The notes beneath the pieces are model-generated. The model did not search any database and was not told the DNA's origin. It saw only the letters and a program-made list of their open reading frames with translations. A stretch of DNA of 64,000 nt from Paenibacillus sp. MMS20-IR301 (GTDB lineage Bacteria; Bacillota; Bacilli; Paenibacillales; Paenibacillaceae). The stretch covers positions 6,896,001-6,960,000 of the forward strand of contig NZ_CP135275.1 of NCBI RefSeq assembly GCF_032302195.1. Reading direction: 5' to 3'. This document shows, one piece after another, positions 55,679 through 64,000 of the stretch. The position numbers were made by a program, and so were the translations under genes. Position 1 is the first letter of the stretch; every line of letters begins with the position of its first letter.

Positions 55679-57337
55679 ATGATCCATAATCCTGTAATTC
55701 CCGGAATGGCGCCAGACCCCTCCATTATCCGGGTGCAAGATGTTTATTATATTGCCACGTCCACGTTTCACTGGAATCCCGGCATACAAATTTATAAGTC
55801 AACGGATCTGGCCAATTGGGAGTTAATCAGTTCAGTGCTCAGAAACGGTGAGGTTGATCTCCGCGGCACCAATACACCTGCCGGAATCTGGGCACCTCAC
55901 TTATCCTATGATGCCAGTACAAACAGATATTGGCTGGCGTATTCTCACATGCTGAATATGGCAGGCCGTGAATTCAACTCCGATTCCTACGTAATGTGGG
56001 CGGAGGATATTCTCGGGCCCTGGTCTGAACCCCTGTACCTGACATCCATCGGCTTCGATCCCGCTATATATCATGATGAAGACGGCAAACATTACATCTC
56101 CATCCTGGAATGGGAGACCCGGGAGGGCTATCAGGCACCAGGCCATATCGTCATTGCCGAGGCTGATTTAGTGAATGGCGGAATTACCGGCGACTGGCAC
56201 CGGGTCACGCAAGGGTTCACCACCCGGGGCTGTGCGGAAGCGCCGCAAATCTACAAGCATAACGGCTATTATTATCTTATTCTGGCTGCGGGCGGAACAG
56301 GTTACGCGCATGGTGTAGAGATCGGACGCTCAAACCATATATTTGGCCCGTATGAGCCGCATCCTTCAGGAGAACCGATTATTACTTCATCGCCGCGGCA
56401 TCTGTTCTCACTGGGCGACCCGGACGCAGGACATTTCGGGATGTATAATCCTAAGTCTGCTATGCAAAAAGCAGGGCATGGCTCGCTGGTAGAGACGCAC
56501 ACTGGCGAATGGTATATCGCTCATCTGATGTCGCGCCCGCTTGCCGGAACTCTTTTGAACCCGCTGGGCCGTGAGACCTCTATTCAAAAAATGCAATGGA
56601 CCGCAGACGGCTGGCTGGAAATGAAGGACGGGTCTAATGTAGCGAAAATGGAAGTGGAAGGAATGGACGGGGGCCGGGCAGCTGCTGAACTGTCGCATGA
56701 TATCCGGGATGATTTCAGTAACGCACAATATAATATCCATTTCATGACGCCTTACCGCAATCAGGAAGAGTGCTGGGTGAATACGGCAGAACGTCCCGGG
56801 CACTTGCGTATTCACGGCGGCAACTCTTTCTTCTCACAGAGCAATCCGGCGATTATGGCGACACGCGCCACTTCCTTCCATTATGAGCTGCAGGCCAAAG
56901 TAGAATTTCACCCCGATCATTACTCGGAAATGGCGGGGCTTGGACTGTACTATGATTCGAATAACTGGATTTACGCTCACTTGACGCATTCGGAGGTCTC
57001 AGGCGGAACGGTCCTGAGTCTGCTGCAGGCTAAGCTGGGGAAACGTATGGAATGGGCGCACGGCAATATTACCGTACCTGAAGGCCGGGTGGAGCTGCAG
57101 CTTGTTTATCAATCAGGAAAAGCGGACATCTATTACCGTTTGCAGGACAATGTGGCCTGGAAGCTGTTTGCCGGTGAGCTTGATGTGGCGTATTTGTCAG
57201 ACGAGGGTGTGAACGGGGAGCCCGGGGAGATCGGCGGCTTTACCGGACTGTTCAATTTCATCGGCTCGGTTGACTCCCACCAGCATGATTCGTTTGCAGA
57301 TTTCGGGTATTATGCGGTGAAGAATATAGGCTTGTGA
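55679..57337 (+). CDS. GH43 beta-xylosidase-like enzyme
   Basis: A 552-residue cytoplasmic enzyme with the GH43 base Asp in APDPSII near residue 12, a modulator Asp in SIGFDPAIYHDEDG, and acid Glu about 187 in CAEAPQIYK. A C-terminal beta-sandwich starts near residue 340 (DDFSNAQYNIHFMTPYRN), as in beta-xylosidases of subfamily 11 type. ATG 55679 is correctly spaced from GGAG (55667-55670); ATG 55673 is too close and the frame to 55454 overlaps the AraC gene. TATAAT at about 55614 is a likely -10 box. A terminator lies at 57353-57395. Confidence 0.9.
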   Translation: MIHNPVIPGMAPDPSIIRVQDVYYIATSTFHWNPGIQIYKSTDLANWELISSVLRNGEVDLRGTNTPAGIWAPHLSYDASTNRYWLAYSHMLNMAGREFNSDSYVMWAEDILGPWSEPLYLTSIGFDPAIYHDEDGKHYISILEWETREGYQAPGHIVIAEADLVNGGITGDWHRVTQGFTTRGCAEAPQIYKHNGYYYLILAAGGTGYAHGVEIGRSNHIFGPYEPHPSGEPIITSSPRHLFSLGDPDAGHFGMYNPKSAMQKAGHGSLVETHTGEWYIAHLMSRPLAGTLLNPLGRETSIQKMQWTADGWLEMKDGSNVAKMEVEGMDGGRAAAELSHDIRDDFSNAQYNIHFMTPYRNQEECWVNTAERPGHLRIHGGNSFFSQSNPAIMATRATSFHYELQAKVEFHPDHYSEMAGLGLYYDSNNWIYAHLTHSEVSGGTVLSLLQAKLGKRMEWAHGNITVPEGRVELQLVYQSGKADIYYRLQDNVAWKLFAGELDVAYLSDEGVNGEPGEIGGFTGLFNFIGSVDSHQHDSFADFGYYAVKNIGL

Positions 57338-57352
57338 ATAGACTGTTAAATG

Positions 57353-57395
57353 AAACCGGAACAAACTGGGATTCCCCCGTTTTTCCGGTTTTGTT
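57353..57395 (+). terminator. Terminator after GH43 gene
   Basis: AAACCGGAA (57353-57361) pairs with TTCCGGTTT (57383-57391), followed by TGTTGT. The neighbouring TnpB element ends within about 15 bases of it. Confidence 0.75.
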
Positions 57396-57406
57396 GTATA
57401 GTACAA

Positions 57407-57600
57407 GTGAACTACTCCCACCTATAGAGGTGTGAGCTTCTTGGAAACAGCCCATACTTGCTCTGGATGACGACCCTCCGAAGCAGCGGTTAGGCTTATA
57501 CACCAAGCGATCCCCGCAGTCCCTGCGGTTCCCTTCAGCGTTAGATTTAGGCGGTTCCATTGAGCAGACGCAGCCCTTCTGTCCGGATGTTCCTGCTTGC
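57407..57600 (-). ncRNA. Probable omega RNA (TnpB guide RNA) scaffold
   Basis: The 140 bases between the tnpB stop and the right end are non-coding, rich in potential stems (for example GGAACCGCAGGGACTGCGG, and the end hairpin), and finish with GTGGGAGTAGTTCAC at 57407-57421. In characterised IS605 elements the guide RNA covers the 3' part of tnpB and this end, and the next 16-20 bases of host DNA form the guide; here that is the complement of 57387-57406. The 5' limit is a guess. Confidence 0.55.
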
Positions 57601-58680
57601 ATTTACGTCCCGGTCATGCGTGGTTCCGCAGCTTGGACAGCTCCATTCCCGGATGTGGAGTTCTTTTTTTCCTTCCCGGTGCCCACAGGTCGAGCAGAGC
57701 TGGCTGGAAGGGAACCAGCGTCCCACCCGGATCACTTGTTTCCCATACCACTCTGCTTTGTAGGTCAGTTTGGACAGAAAGGCGGACCACGAGACATCAT
57801 GAAGACTACGGGCAAGCCTGTGGTTTCGAACCAGCCCTGTGACATTCAGAGTCTCCACACAGATCACGTCGTGGTTGTTGACGAGTTCCGTACTGAGTTT
57901 GTTCTGAAAGTCATTCCGCTGATTGGCTATTTTTTCATGCAGCTTAGCCACAAGGATACGCTGCTTCTGGTAATTACGGCTACCTGCGAGGAGGCGCCCC
58001 TCCTTCTGGGCCTGCAGCGCTCGGCGCGACAGTTTACGCTGGGCCTTGGAGAGCCGGTCTGCAGTTTTCATCAGATGCTTCGGATTCTGGACTTTCGTTC
58101 CATCGGAGAAGGCGGCAAACGAAGTGACACCGAGATCCATCCCGATGACCGAGCCGGTTAATGTCTTCGCTTCCACCTTCGTTTCGCACAGAATGGACAC
58201 AAAATACTTACCGGTAGCCGTACAGGAGATGGTGGCCGATTTGATGTGGCCCTGAAGCTGCCGATGCAGCTTGATCCGCACAGGCTCCATCTTGGGCAGT
58301 TTCAAATAACGCCCTGCCACAATCGCGATGGTTCCATTCTGATTGTTCGTGGTGTAGGACTGGACCGGATGTTTACGGGATTTCCACTTTGGAAAACCGG
58401 AGGAAGGATGTCTGAAAAAGTGGGTATATGCGGCCTTCAGATGAAGCTGGGCATTAGATAGGGCCAAGCTGTCGACTTCTTTAAGAAAAGGAAATTCTTT
58501 TTTGTATTGGGCGGGTGTAGGAAGCTTGATGGGTTCACCGGTTTCCCGGTGCTTTTTGTAGGCTTCGATGCGATCATTCAGCATGAGGTTGTAGACTTTA
58601 CGCACACAGCCGAAGCTTCTCACCAAGAAATCAGCCTGCGGAGCACTTGGATATAACCGAAATTTGAAAGCTTTGAGCAT
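57547..58680 (-). CDS. tnpB: TnpB, RNA-guided nuclease of IS605-family element
   Basis: A 377-residue protein of full TnpB length. It has the N-terminal OrfB helix-turn-helix/wedge region (FRLYPSAPQADFLVRSFGCVRKVYN), RuvC catalytic residues Asp 182 (IGMDLGV), Glu 276 (VETLNV) and Asp 358 (HDRDVNASRNI), and a zinc finger with Cys 329, 332, 348 and 351. All key residues are intact, so the protein may be active. TnpB nucleases use the element-encoded RNA to cut DNA next to a short motif and thereby retain the element. The C-terminal coding end probably overlaps the guide RNA. Confidence 0.92.
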   Translation of the reverse strand: MLKAFKFRLYPSAPQADFLVRSFGCVRKVYNLMLNDRIEAYKKHRETGEPIKLPTPAQYKKEFPFLKEVDSLALSNAQLHLKAAYTHFFRHPSSGFPKWKSRKHPVQSYTTNNQNGTIAIVAGRYLKLPKMEPVRIKLHRQLQGHIKSATISCTATGKYFVSILCETKVEAKTLTGSVIGMDLGVTSFAAFSDGTKVQNPKHLMKTADRLSKAQRKLSRRALQAQKEGRLLAGSRNYQKQRILVAKLHEKIANQRNDFQNKLSTELVNNHDVICVETLNVTGLVRNHRLARSLHDVSWSAFLSKLTYKAEWYGKQVIRVGRWFPSSQLCSTCGHREGKKELHIREWSCPSCGTTHDRDVNASRNIRTEGLRLLNGTA

Positions 58681-58858
58681 GAAGCGTCACCTCAACTTCT
58701 ATGAATCAAAACAGGAATATATGTTCTTGTTTCGATTTTACCAAAGATCTTCTAAAAAGCAAAGACAAACCGTTATCATTCATCCCGCCACTTTAGAAGT
58801 GGGGGAATTCTGACAACGATTTGTTAAATAAAAATTATAGTAAGGGTGGCTGCATAAC

Positions 58859-59635
58859 ATGAAAGTTGTTTGCTTTGATCTGGATATGACACTCCTGGAT
58901 CATCACACAGGGGAGATCAGCCGGAGCACACTGCATACCATAGAACTGCTGAGACAAACAGCAAAGATTGTACTGGCTACCGGACGGAATATGAGACTGG
59001 CAGATCATGCCCAGTATATTGAACTCCTTCAGCCGGATGCCATCATTCATATGAATGGAACCCGGGTGGAAACCGAAGGCATACTCTTATTCGAGCAGCT
59101 GCTGGATCCCGGACATATTCAGGCGATTGCGGCAAAAGCCTATGAAATGAAATGGTGCATCGGCCATACACAAGACAACATCATGTACACAACCTCCCGG
59201 CAAACCATTATTGATAGAGACATGAAACGGCTGGGACGCTGTGACCGGAGCTTTGGTGAATTACGGGATGTACTGAATGATGATTTTCATTCTTTGACAG
59301 TCTGGGAGGATTCGGAATCCATCGATAGAATGGCAGCTGAGTTCCCGATGGTCTCCTTCAATAAGTTCAGTGAAGCCTTCGGTGCCGATATTGTTCCATT
59401 ACAGATTTCCAAGGCAACCGGGATGAGGTACTTGCTGGAGCGCTGGGGGTATGAATTTAAAGACGTTATCTCTGTAGGGGACAGCATGAATGATTATGAG
59501 CTGATCAAGCAATCCGGTACGGGCATAGCGATGGGCAATGCAGATCCGGTATTGAAGGAAGCGGCGGATCTGGTAACGGATGACATTGGCAAGGATGGTA
59601 TTCAGAAGGCATTTGCCCGGCTTGGAATCGTGTGA
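58859..59635 (+). CDS. HAD-superfamily phosphatase, Cof type
   Basis: A 258-residue hydrolase. Motif I FDLDMT carries nucleophile Asp 7 and Asp 9, motif II lies in VLATGRN, the Lys of motif III in LQISKATGM and motif IV is SVGDSMNDYELI. These are marks of the Cof/IIB subfamily, which dephosphorylates sugar phosphates and similar metabolites. AGGGTGG precedes ATG 58859. It directly borders the TnpB element's left end, so its promoter may lie at or inside the element boundary. Confidence 0.9.
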   Translation: MKVVCFDLDMTLLDHHTGEISRSTLHTIELLRQTAKIVLATGRNMRLADHAQYIELLQPDAIIHMNGTRVETEGILLFEQLLDPGHIQAIAAKAYEMKWCIGHTQDNIMYTTSRQTIIDRDMKRLGRCDRSFGELRDVLNDDFHSLTVWEDSESIDRMAAEFPMVSFNKFSEAFGADIVPLQISKATGMRYLLERWGYEFKDVISVGDSMNDYELIKQSGTGIAMGNADPVLKEAADLVTDDIGKDGIQKAFARLGIV

Positions 59636-59688
59636 GCAGAATCCGATAGAATTGTGAATGCTTGAGGTTAGGATTCTGCATTCATTTT
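59636..59688 (+). terminator. Candidate terminator after HAD gene
   Basis: GCAGAATCC (59636-59644) pairs perfectly with GGATTCTGC (59671-59679), but the loop is 26 bases and the T run is interrupted (ATTCATTTT). Confidence 0.5.
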
Positions 59689-59740
59689 CCCCGGAAGCTT
59701 GCCTTAGAATGAATGGGGTACAGGATGAGGGGGATAAACA

Positions 59741-62053
59741 ATGAATGAGCAGAAGCTCTGGTTCACACAACCTGCTGAACAATGGGAAGAGGCGCTGCCT
59801 ATCGGAAACGGCACTCTCGGCGGGATGATATTCGGTGCAACCGGCATGGAACGGGTCCAGCTGAATGAAGACAGCCTCTGGTACGGCGGCCGGATGGACC
59901 GCAACAATCCGCATTCCCTTGAATATCTGGAAGAGATCCGCAGCCTGCTGTTCTCGGGGAAAATCCGCCAGGCCGAGGAGCTGGCATCCACGGTACTTGT
60001 TGGTGTACCTGACGGGCAGCGCCACTATGAGCCGCTTGGCGACTTGTATCTGAATTTGGGAGATGAAGGGGAGATTGCGGACTACCACAGGCAGCTTGAC
60101 CTTGATGAAGGGATAGCCCTAACTGCTTATCGTGCCGGTCAGGTTCACTACACCCGTGAATATTTCTCCAGCTGCCCGGACCAGGTTCTTGCCGTCCGCC
60201 TAAGTGCAAGCGAGCCGGGCCGGCTTAACTTCTCTACGCTGTTTGGGAGAGGAACTGTGCTTGAGCAGACTCCGTGGTCAGATATCCTCAAGCATCCGGT
60301 AGGCTTCCAGGCATACCTGGACCGGATTGAGCCCCGCGGACAAGATACGCTGGTGATCCGGGGCAGAACAGGCGGAGAGGATGGCATCCGATTCTGCTGT
60401 GCTGTGCGGCTTCAGGCGGATATGGGGCAGATTGCCTGCCGGAGCGGGCAGCTCTACTTGAAGGAAGGGACCGCCGCTACGCTGCTGGTCTCGGCATGTA
60501 CTGACTTCCGGATTCCGAAGGAACAGCTGGAGGCCGAGTGTATCCGCCGGCTGGATCAGGCCTCGGCCAAGTCCTACGGGCAGCTGCGCAGCGCGCATAC
60601 CGCAGATTTCCGCGCATTGTCTGATCGTGTGCAGCTGTCCCTGGAAGCTGCAGCTGATCATCCGGACAGTTCTGCCCTTCCTGTAGACCAGCGGCTGGAA
60701 CGGGTCAGGGCGGGAGCGGAGGACCCGGGGCTTGTCGGCCTTTACTTCCAGTTTGGCCGGTATCTGCTGATCTCCAGCAGCCGGGCGGGCTCGCTTCCGG
60801 CCAACCTGCAGGGAATCTGGAATAAGGACATGCTGCCGGTCTGGGACAGCAAATATACAATCAACATTAATACACAGATGAATTACTGGCCTGCCGAAAG
60901 CTGCAATCTGGCCGAATGCCACGCCCCGTTATTTGAGCTGACCCGGAGGCTGCAGGAACGAGGGAGCGAGACTGCCCGTGTAATGTATGGATGCAGAGGA
61001 TTCGTAGCCCATCACAATACAGATCTGTGGGCGGACACTGCACCTCAGGATGTCTGTATTACTTCGACCTTCTGGACGATGGGAGCCGCCTGGCTGTCAC
61101 TGCATTTATGGGATCATTATGAGTATGGGAGGGATACCGTCTTTCTCCGGGAAGCGTATGGCACGATGAAGCAGGCGGCCCTCTTCCTGCTCGATTACCT
61201 GATCGAGGACCCTTCCGGGAATCTGGTGATCAGCCCTTCCTCCTCACCGGAGAACCGGTATGTTCTGCCCGGCGGAGAATCGGGAGCATTATGCTACGGG
61301 GCTTCTATGGACAGCCAGATTATCCGTGAGCTGTTTCTATGCTGCATCGCCAGTACGGAGATTCTCGGAGAGGATCAGGAATTTGCGCGGGAGCTGGAGA
61401 AGGCGCTGAAGCGGGTGCCGGAGCCGGCGGTCGGGCGGCATGGCCAGATTCAGGAGTGGAGCAATGACTACGAAGAGCTGGAGCCGGGCCACCGGCATAT
61501 CTCCCATTTATTCGCCCTGCATCCCGGAACGCAAATTATCCCGGAGGCGGCGCCTGTACTGGCTGAAGCCGCGCGGACTACACTGCGGAGAAGGCTTGCC
61601 CATGGCGGCGGACATACCGGCTGGAGCCGGGCCTGGATCCTGAATATGTGGGCGAGGCTGGAGGAAGCGGAGCTGGCCTATGAGAACGTAATGGAATTGC
61701 TGCGTTCATCCACTTTGCCTAATCTGTTCTGCAATCATCCTCCCTTCCAGATTGACGGGAATTTCGGGGGGACCGCAGGCATAGCTGAAATGCTGCTTCA
61801 GAGCCATGGAGGAGAAATCCGGCTGCTGCCGGCTTTGCCTGCTGCCTGGGCCACCGGATCGGTCCGCGGCCTCCGGGCACGCGGGGGATATGAAGTCGAT
61901 CTGTCCTGGAGAGACGGCGGGCTGGAGCGGGCTTGTATCCGCTCCCTGAATCAAGGTACGGTCAGGGTAGCGTATAAGGGGCAGCGGCTGGAGCTGGACT
62001 ATCCGGAGCCGGGATTCGCTGTTACCTTGTATGCCGGTGACTGGACGAAATAA
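59741..62053 (+). CDS. Glycoside hydrolase family 95, second paralogue
   Basis: A 770-residue cytoplasmic enzyme, alignable by eye along its whole length with the GH95 protein at 879-3146. Motifs: [38 protein letters not shown] near residue 423, SPENRY near 502 and [13 protein letters not shown] near 664. It removes alpha-L-fucose or alpha-L-galactose. Unlike the first copy it is not next to an importer or to L-galactose-type oxidation genes and its upstream region lacks the TTATACAC promoter motif, so it may serve another substrate. ATG 59741 follows GGGGG; a very strong terminator follows. Confidence 0.92.
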   Translation: MNEQKLWFTQPAEQWEEALPIGNGTLGGMIFGATGMERVQLNEDSLWYGGRMDRNNPHSLEYLEEIRSLLFSGKIRQAEELASTVLVGVPDGQRHYEPLGDLYLNLGDEGEIADYHRQLDLDEGIALTAYRAGQVHYTREYFSSCPDQVLAVRLSASEPGRLNFSTLFGRGTVLEQTPWSDILKHPVGFQAYLDRIEPRGQDTLVIRGRTGGEDGIRFCCAVRLQADMGQIACRSGQLYLKEGTAATLLVSACTDFRIPKEQLEAECIRRLDQASAKSYGQLRSAHTADFRALSDRVQLSLEAAADHPDSSALPVDQRLERVRAGAEDPGLVGLYFQFGRYLLISSSRAGSLPANLQGIWNKDMLPVWDSKYTININTQMNYWPAESCNLAECHAPLFELTRRLQERGSETARVMYGCRGFVAHHNTDLWADTAPQDVCITSTFWTMGAAWLSLHLWDHYEYGRDTVFLREAYGTMKQAALFLLDYLIEDPSGNLVISPSSSPENRYVLPGGESGALCYGASMDSQIIRELFLCCIASTEILGEDQEFARELEKALKRVPEPAVGRHGQIQEWSNDYEELEPGHRHISHLFALHPGTQIIPEAAPVLAEAARTTLRRRLAHGGGHTGWSRAWILNMWARLEEAELAYENVMELLRSSTLPNLFCNHPPFQIDGNFGGTAGIAEMLLQSHGGEIRLLPALPAAWATGSVRGLRARGGYEVDLSWRDGGLERACIRSLNQGTVRVAYKGQRLELDYPEPGFAVTLYAGDWTK

Positions 62054-62087
62054 GATCTGCCGTGATGAGATGAATATCCTGTATTGT

Positions 62088-62135
62088 AAAAGCCCGCACT
62101 CCGGCCCATATTCGGCCGGAGTGCGGGCTTTGTTT
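62088..62135. terminator. Bidirectional terminator between GH95 and XRE genes
   Basis: AAAGCCCGCACTCCGGCC (62089-62106) pairs perfectly with 62114-62131, seven-base loop, with A and T flanks. It touches the stop codon of the convergent XRE gene. Confidence 0.95.
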
Positions 62136-62685
62136 ACACAAGATCCTGTCCGTTCTCATTCTCGGTATAGATGGAGATCAGGACGGATGCCGGATCTCCG
62201 CCAATATTCTTGACGAAATGGGGAGTGCAGGCATTCCAGCTGAAAGAATCCCCTTCGCTGAATTCGGCCCCATCCTCGCCTTGCTCTGCATAGATTCTCC
62301 CTTTCAAAACCACATGTACCTCCTGCCCCTCATGGGCATGGGGAGCCTCGCCGATCATTGCGCCGGGAGGAAATTCCACGATCATCATCCGCACATTATT
62401 AGTGGAGCTGAGGTGCTCCACCTTCAGCCGGTCCGGTCCGGTTGTGGTGACTCTCCGTTCGTCCCTGCGGACAACCTGCATGCGCTCATCTTTCTTAAGC
62501 AGCAGATAAGCGAGCGGCACCTTCAGGGCACCCGCTATATTCTCCAGCGTTGAGATCGACGGCGAGGTTTTGTTGGTCTCAACCTGGCTCATGAAGCCTT
62601 GGGACAAGCCGGTAGCCTCGCAGATTTGAGCGATGGTGATGTTCTTGCGCTTCCGGATTGCCCGTATTGTAGAGCCGATATCCAT
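62134..62685 (-). CDS. XRE-family regulator with C-terminal cupin
   Basis: A 183-residue protein. Residues 5-60 are a Cro/CI helix-turn-helix (ITIAQICEATGLSQGFMSQVE), and residues about 100-175 a cupin (IVEFPPGAMIGEAPHAHEGQEVHVVLKG, with His ligands). This architecture is common in regulators of small-molecule metabolism. ATG 62685 follows AAGGTG. It is divergent from the serine hydrolase and dioxygenase genes and may control them. Confidence 0.9.
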   Translation of the reverse strand: MDIGSTIRAIRKRKNITIAQICEATGLSQGFMSQVETNKTSPSISTLENIAGALKVPLAYLLLKKDERMQVVRRDERRVTTTGPDRLKVEHLSSTNNVRMMIVEFPPGAMIGEAPHAHEGQEVHVVLKGRIYAEQGEDGAEFSEGDSFSWNACTPHFVKNIGGDPASVLISIYTENENGQDLV

Positions 62686-62746
62686 GGAATCACACCTTTA
62701 TAATATTTGTAATACGTAACTTAAATTCATATTATCAATTTTGTTG

Positions 62747-62775
62747 TTGACAAGTCAATGTGCTCTGCGTTAAAT
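62747..62775 (+). promoter_or_regulatory. Candidate sigma-A promoter of hydrolase-dioxygenase genes
   Basis: A perfect -35 TTGACA (62747-62752), 17-base spacer and a four-of-six -10 TTAAAT (62770-62775) lie about 110 bases before ATG 62883. TTGACAAGTCAA here is also a palindrome and may be an operator. Confidence 0.5.
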
Positions 62776-62882
62776 TACACATATAGAAAATATATTATTA
62801 TTACTAATATTAATCATCCATCTGATCATCAAAAGACGCACATGCAGATGCAATAATAACTTATAGCAGGGAGGAAGCCTGA

Positions 62883-63542
62883 ATGAATCCGAAATATCAA
62901 TATGAAGTGAAAGTTCCGGCTAGTTGGAAGGAGGGGGAGCGGTATCCGGCCATTTTCACCCTTCACGGCAAAGGCTCGAACGAGCAGAATATGTTCGGTC
63001 TGGTTGCCCCGCTGGCTGAAGAGTTCATTATTATCGGAATCCGCGGGAATATGCCGCTGGGGCTTGGTTATCAATATTATGATCTGAAAAGCCTGGGCAA
63101 TCCGGTCCGGGAAATGTTCGATCAAGCGGCTGCAGATCTTGCAGAGGTCATCTCGTATGCTACAGAGAAATATCCGATTATGCCGGACAGACGTTATTTG
63201 CTCGGCTTCAGCCAGGGAGCTATTCTATCGATGACCCTCGCGCTGACGATGGGAGGACAGCTGAAGGGAATTATTGCGCTGAACGGGTACGTTCCTGATT
63301 TTGTGAAGACGGAATATACACTGCGGAGTATGAAGAACGTATCCGTTTTTGCTTCGCACGGTGAATATGATTCTGTATTCCCTGTCCGGATCGGCCATGA
63401 GACTGCAGCCTACCTGCAGGAGCAGACGGATAATTTAACGTTTAAGCTGTACCCGTCAGACCACGGTGTAACGGAAGAGAATCAGCATGATTTCTTAAGC
63501 TGGCTCCGGCAGGATGCTGGAATTCTTAATCATAAGGAGTGA
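62883..63542 (+). CDS. Alpha/beta hydrolase (carboxylesterase/phospholipase type, MhqD-like)
   Basis: A 219-residue serine hydrolase. The nucleophile elbow GFSQG holds Ser about 110; the acid is in HGEYDSVFP and the His in YPSDHGVTEE. This matches the small carboxylesterase group that contains Bacillus MhqD, which is linked to quinone detoxification. It sits six bases before a LigB-type ring-cleaving dioxygenase, which supports a role with aromatic or quinone compounds. The substrate is not readable from sequence. Confidence 0.85.
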   Translation: MNPKYQYEVKVPASWKEGERYPAIFTLHGKGSNEQNMFGLVAPLAEEFIIIGIRGNMPLGLGYQYYDLKSLGNPVREMFDQAAADLAEVISYATEKYPIMPDRRYLLGFSQGAILSMTLALTMGGQLKGIIALNGYVPDFVKTEYTLRSMKNVSVFASHGEYDSVFPVRIGHETAAYLQEQTDNLTFKLYPSDHGVTEENQHDFLSWLRQDAGILNHKE

Positions 63543-63548
63543 AGAGAC

Positions 63549-64000
63549 ATGATACCATCTTATTTTTTTGCACACGGGGCACCGTCTATTGTACTTGAGG
63601 ATAATGACTACACTAAGCTGTTAAAGGAGTTTAAGGACCATGCACCGAGACCGAAAGCTATTGTCGTCTTCTCGGCGCATTGGGAGGAAGCGGTTCAATC
63701 TGTGGGGGCGGCAGCGGAGTATGAAACCATCTATGATTTCGGCGGCTTCCAGGATGAGCTGTATCAGATGACTTACCCGGCCCGGAGTAACCGGGAGGTA
63801 GTGGAGCAGATTCAAAGCCTGTTCGATCAGCAGGGGATAATGAATGTAACAGATGAGCGCAGAGGTCTGGATCACGGCGTATGGGCAGTATTAAAGCTGC
63901 TATATCCGGAGGCCGATATTCCGGTAATTGCATTGTCGGTGGACCGTGACCTGCCTAATGAGCAGCAATATCAGATCGGTAAGGCGCTGGCTAAGCTGCG
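63549..64000 (+). CDS. LigB-type extradiol dioxygenase (DODA/YgiD-like), truncated by window end
   Basis: The first 150 codons of a class III extradiol dioxygenase. Conserved pieces are FAHGAPSIV with the first metal His, FSAHWEE with the second, and GLDHGVWAVLKLLYPEADIPV with the catalytic His. Relatives oxidise DOPA or other catechols, for example E. coli YgiD. ATG 63549 starts six bases after the hydrolase stop, with AAGGAG overlapping that stop. The 3' part lies beyond the window. Confidence 0.88.
   Translation, partial: MIPSYFFAHGAPSIVLEDNDYTKLLKEFKDHAPRPKAIVVFSAHWEEAVQSVGAAAEYETIYDFGGFQDELYQMTYPARSNREVVEQIQSLFDQQGIMNVTDERRGLDHGVWAVLKLLYPEADIPVIALSVDRDLPNEQQYQIGKALAKL

Larger units (their letters stand above)
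57407..58815 (-). mobile_element. IS605-family element carrying only tnpB (IS1341 type)
   Basis: The element has subterminal hairpins at both ends and no tnpA. The 3' (right) end in minus orientation contains CTCACACCTCTATAGGTGGGAG (complement of 57415-57436) and then TAGTTCAC; the boundary is probably at 57407. The left end has a hairpin at 58784-58805 (CCGCCACTT-TAG-AAGTGGGGG) near AGAATTC. The exact left boundary and target-adjacent motif cannot be fixed from one copy. Movement would need a TnpA from another element. Confidence 0.7.

Noticed and set aside
57547..58680. Cas12-type effector instead of TnpB
   Set aside because: Length of 377 residues, OrfB N-terminus, IS605-style end hairpins and lack of a CRISPR array fit TnpB.

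Overview
The window looks like a chromosomal segment of a Paenibacillus-type Gram-positive bacterium. The reasons are strong AGGAGG-type ribosome sites, several TTG and GTG starts, YesM/YesN-like two-component pairs, many AraC regulators, a secreted protein with S-layer-homology (SLH) domains, and AT-rich intergenic repeats of a kind I associate with Paenibacillus. Almost the whole window is devoted to plant or algal glycan use. Names are from reading the translations; no database search was possible.

Layout: 0-0.6 kb holds a decayed RidA gene and an unidentified short ORF. 0.9-14.5 kb is one catabolic block: a GH95 enzyme, an ABC sugar importer (two permeases and a lipoprotein), a YesMN-like sensor/regulator pair, a GH43 enzyme, an amidohydrolase-type lactonase, an aldo/keto reductase resembling plant L-galactose dehydrogenase, and a zinc alcohol dehydrogenase resembling L-galactonate 5-dehydrogenase. 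Read together these suggest release of L-galactose (or L-fucose), uptake of the parent oligosaccharide, and oxidation to D-tagaturonate. Two promoters in this block share the same operator-like architecture. 14.6-19.8 kb is an AraC gene divergent from a GH88-GH28-GH43 operon for pectin-type oligosaccharides. 20-27.2 kb holds a TetR/glyoxalase-like pair, a GH2 enzyme and a DUF5107-TPR protein. 27.3-29.5 kb is a MATE exporter with a divergent TetR regulator and three operator-like sites.

29.8-32.7 kb is a minus-strand operon: methyltransferase, VanR-like regulator (apparently frameshifted at its C-terminus), VanS-like kinase, second methyltransferase. 33-35.5 kb has an AraC gene divergent from a GH51 arabinofuranosidase. 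35.5-43.4 kb has another AraC gene, a second ABC importer, a DUF4432 protein and an 815-residue-class protein that resembles DUF5695. 43.7-54.5 kb has a third ABC importer followed by a giant (2454 residue) SLH-anchored protein whose N-terminal half also resembles DUF5695. 54.6-57.3 kb is an AraC gene divergent from a GH43 xylosidase-like gene. 57.4-58.8 kb is a TnpB-only IS605-family element with a probable guide RNA at its 3' end. 58.8-62.1 kb has a HAD phosphatase and a second GH95 enzyme; 62.1-64 kb an XRE-cupin regulator, a serine hydrolase and a truncated LigB-type dioxygenase.

All glycosidases except the giant SLH protein lack visible signal peptides, so the model is import of oligosaccharides by the three ABC systems followed by cytoplasmic hydrolysis. 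No multiple-sugar-import ATPase is encoded here, so a shared MsmX-type ATPase elsewhere is expected. No tRNA, rRNA, CRISPR array or prophage was seen.
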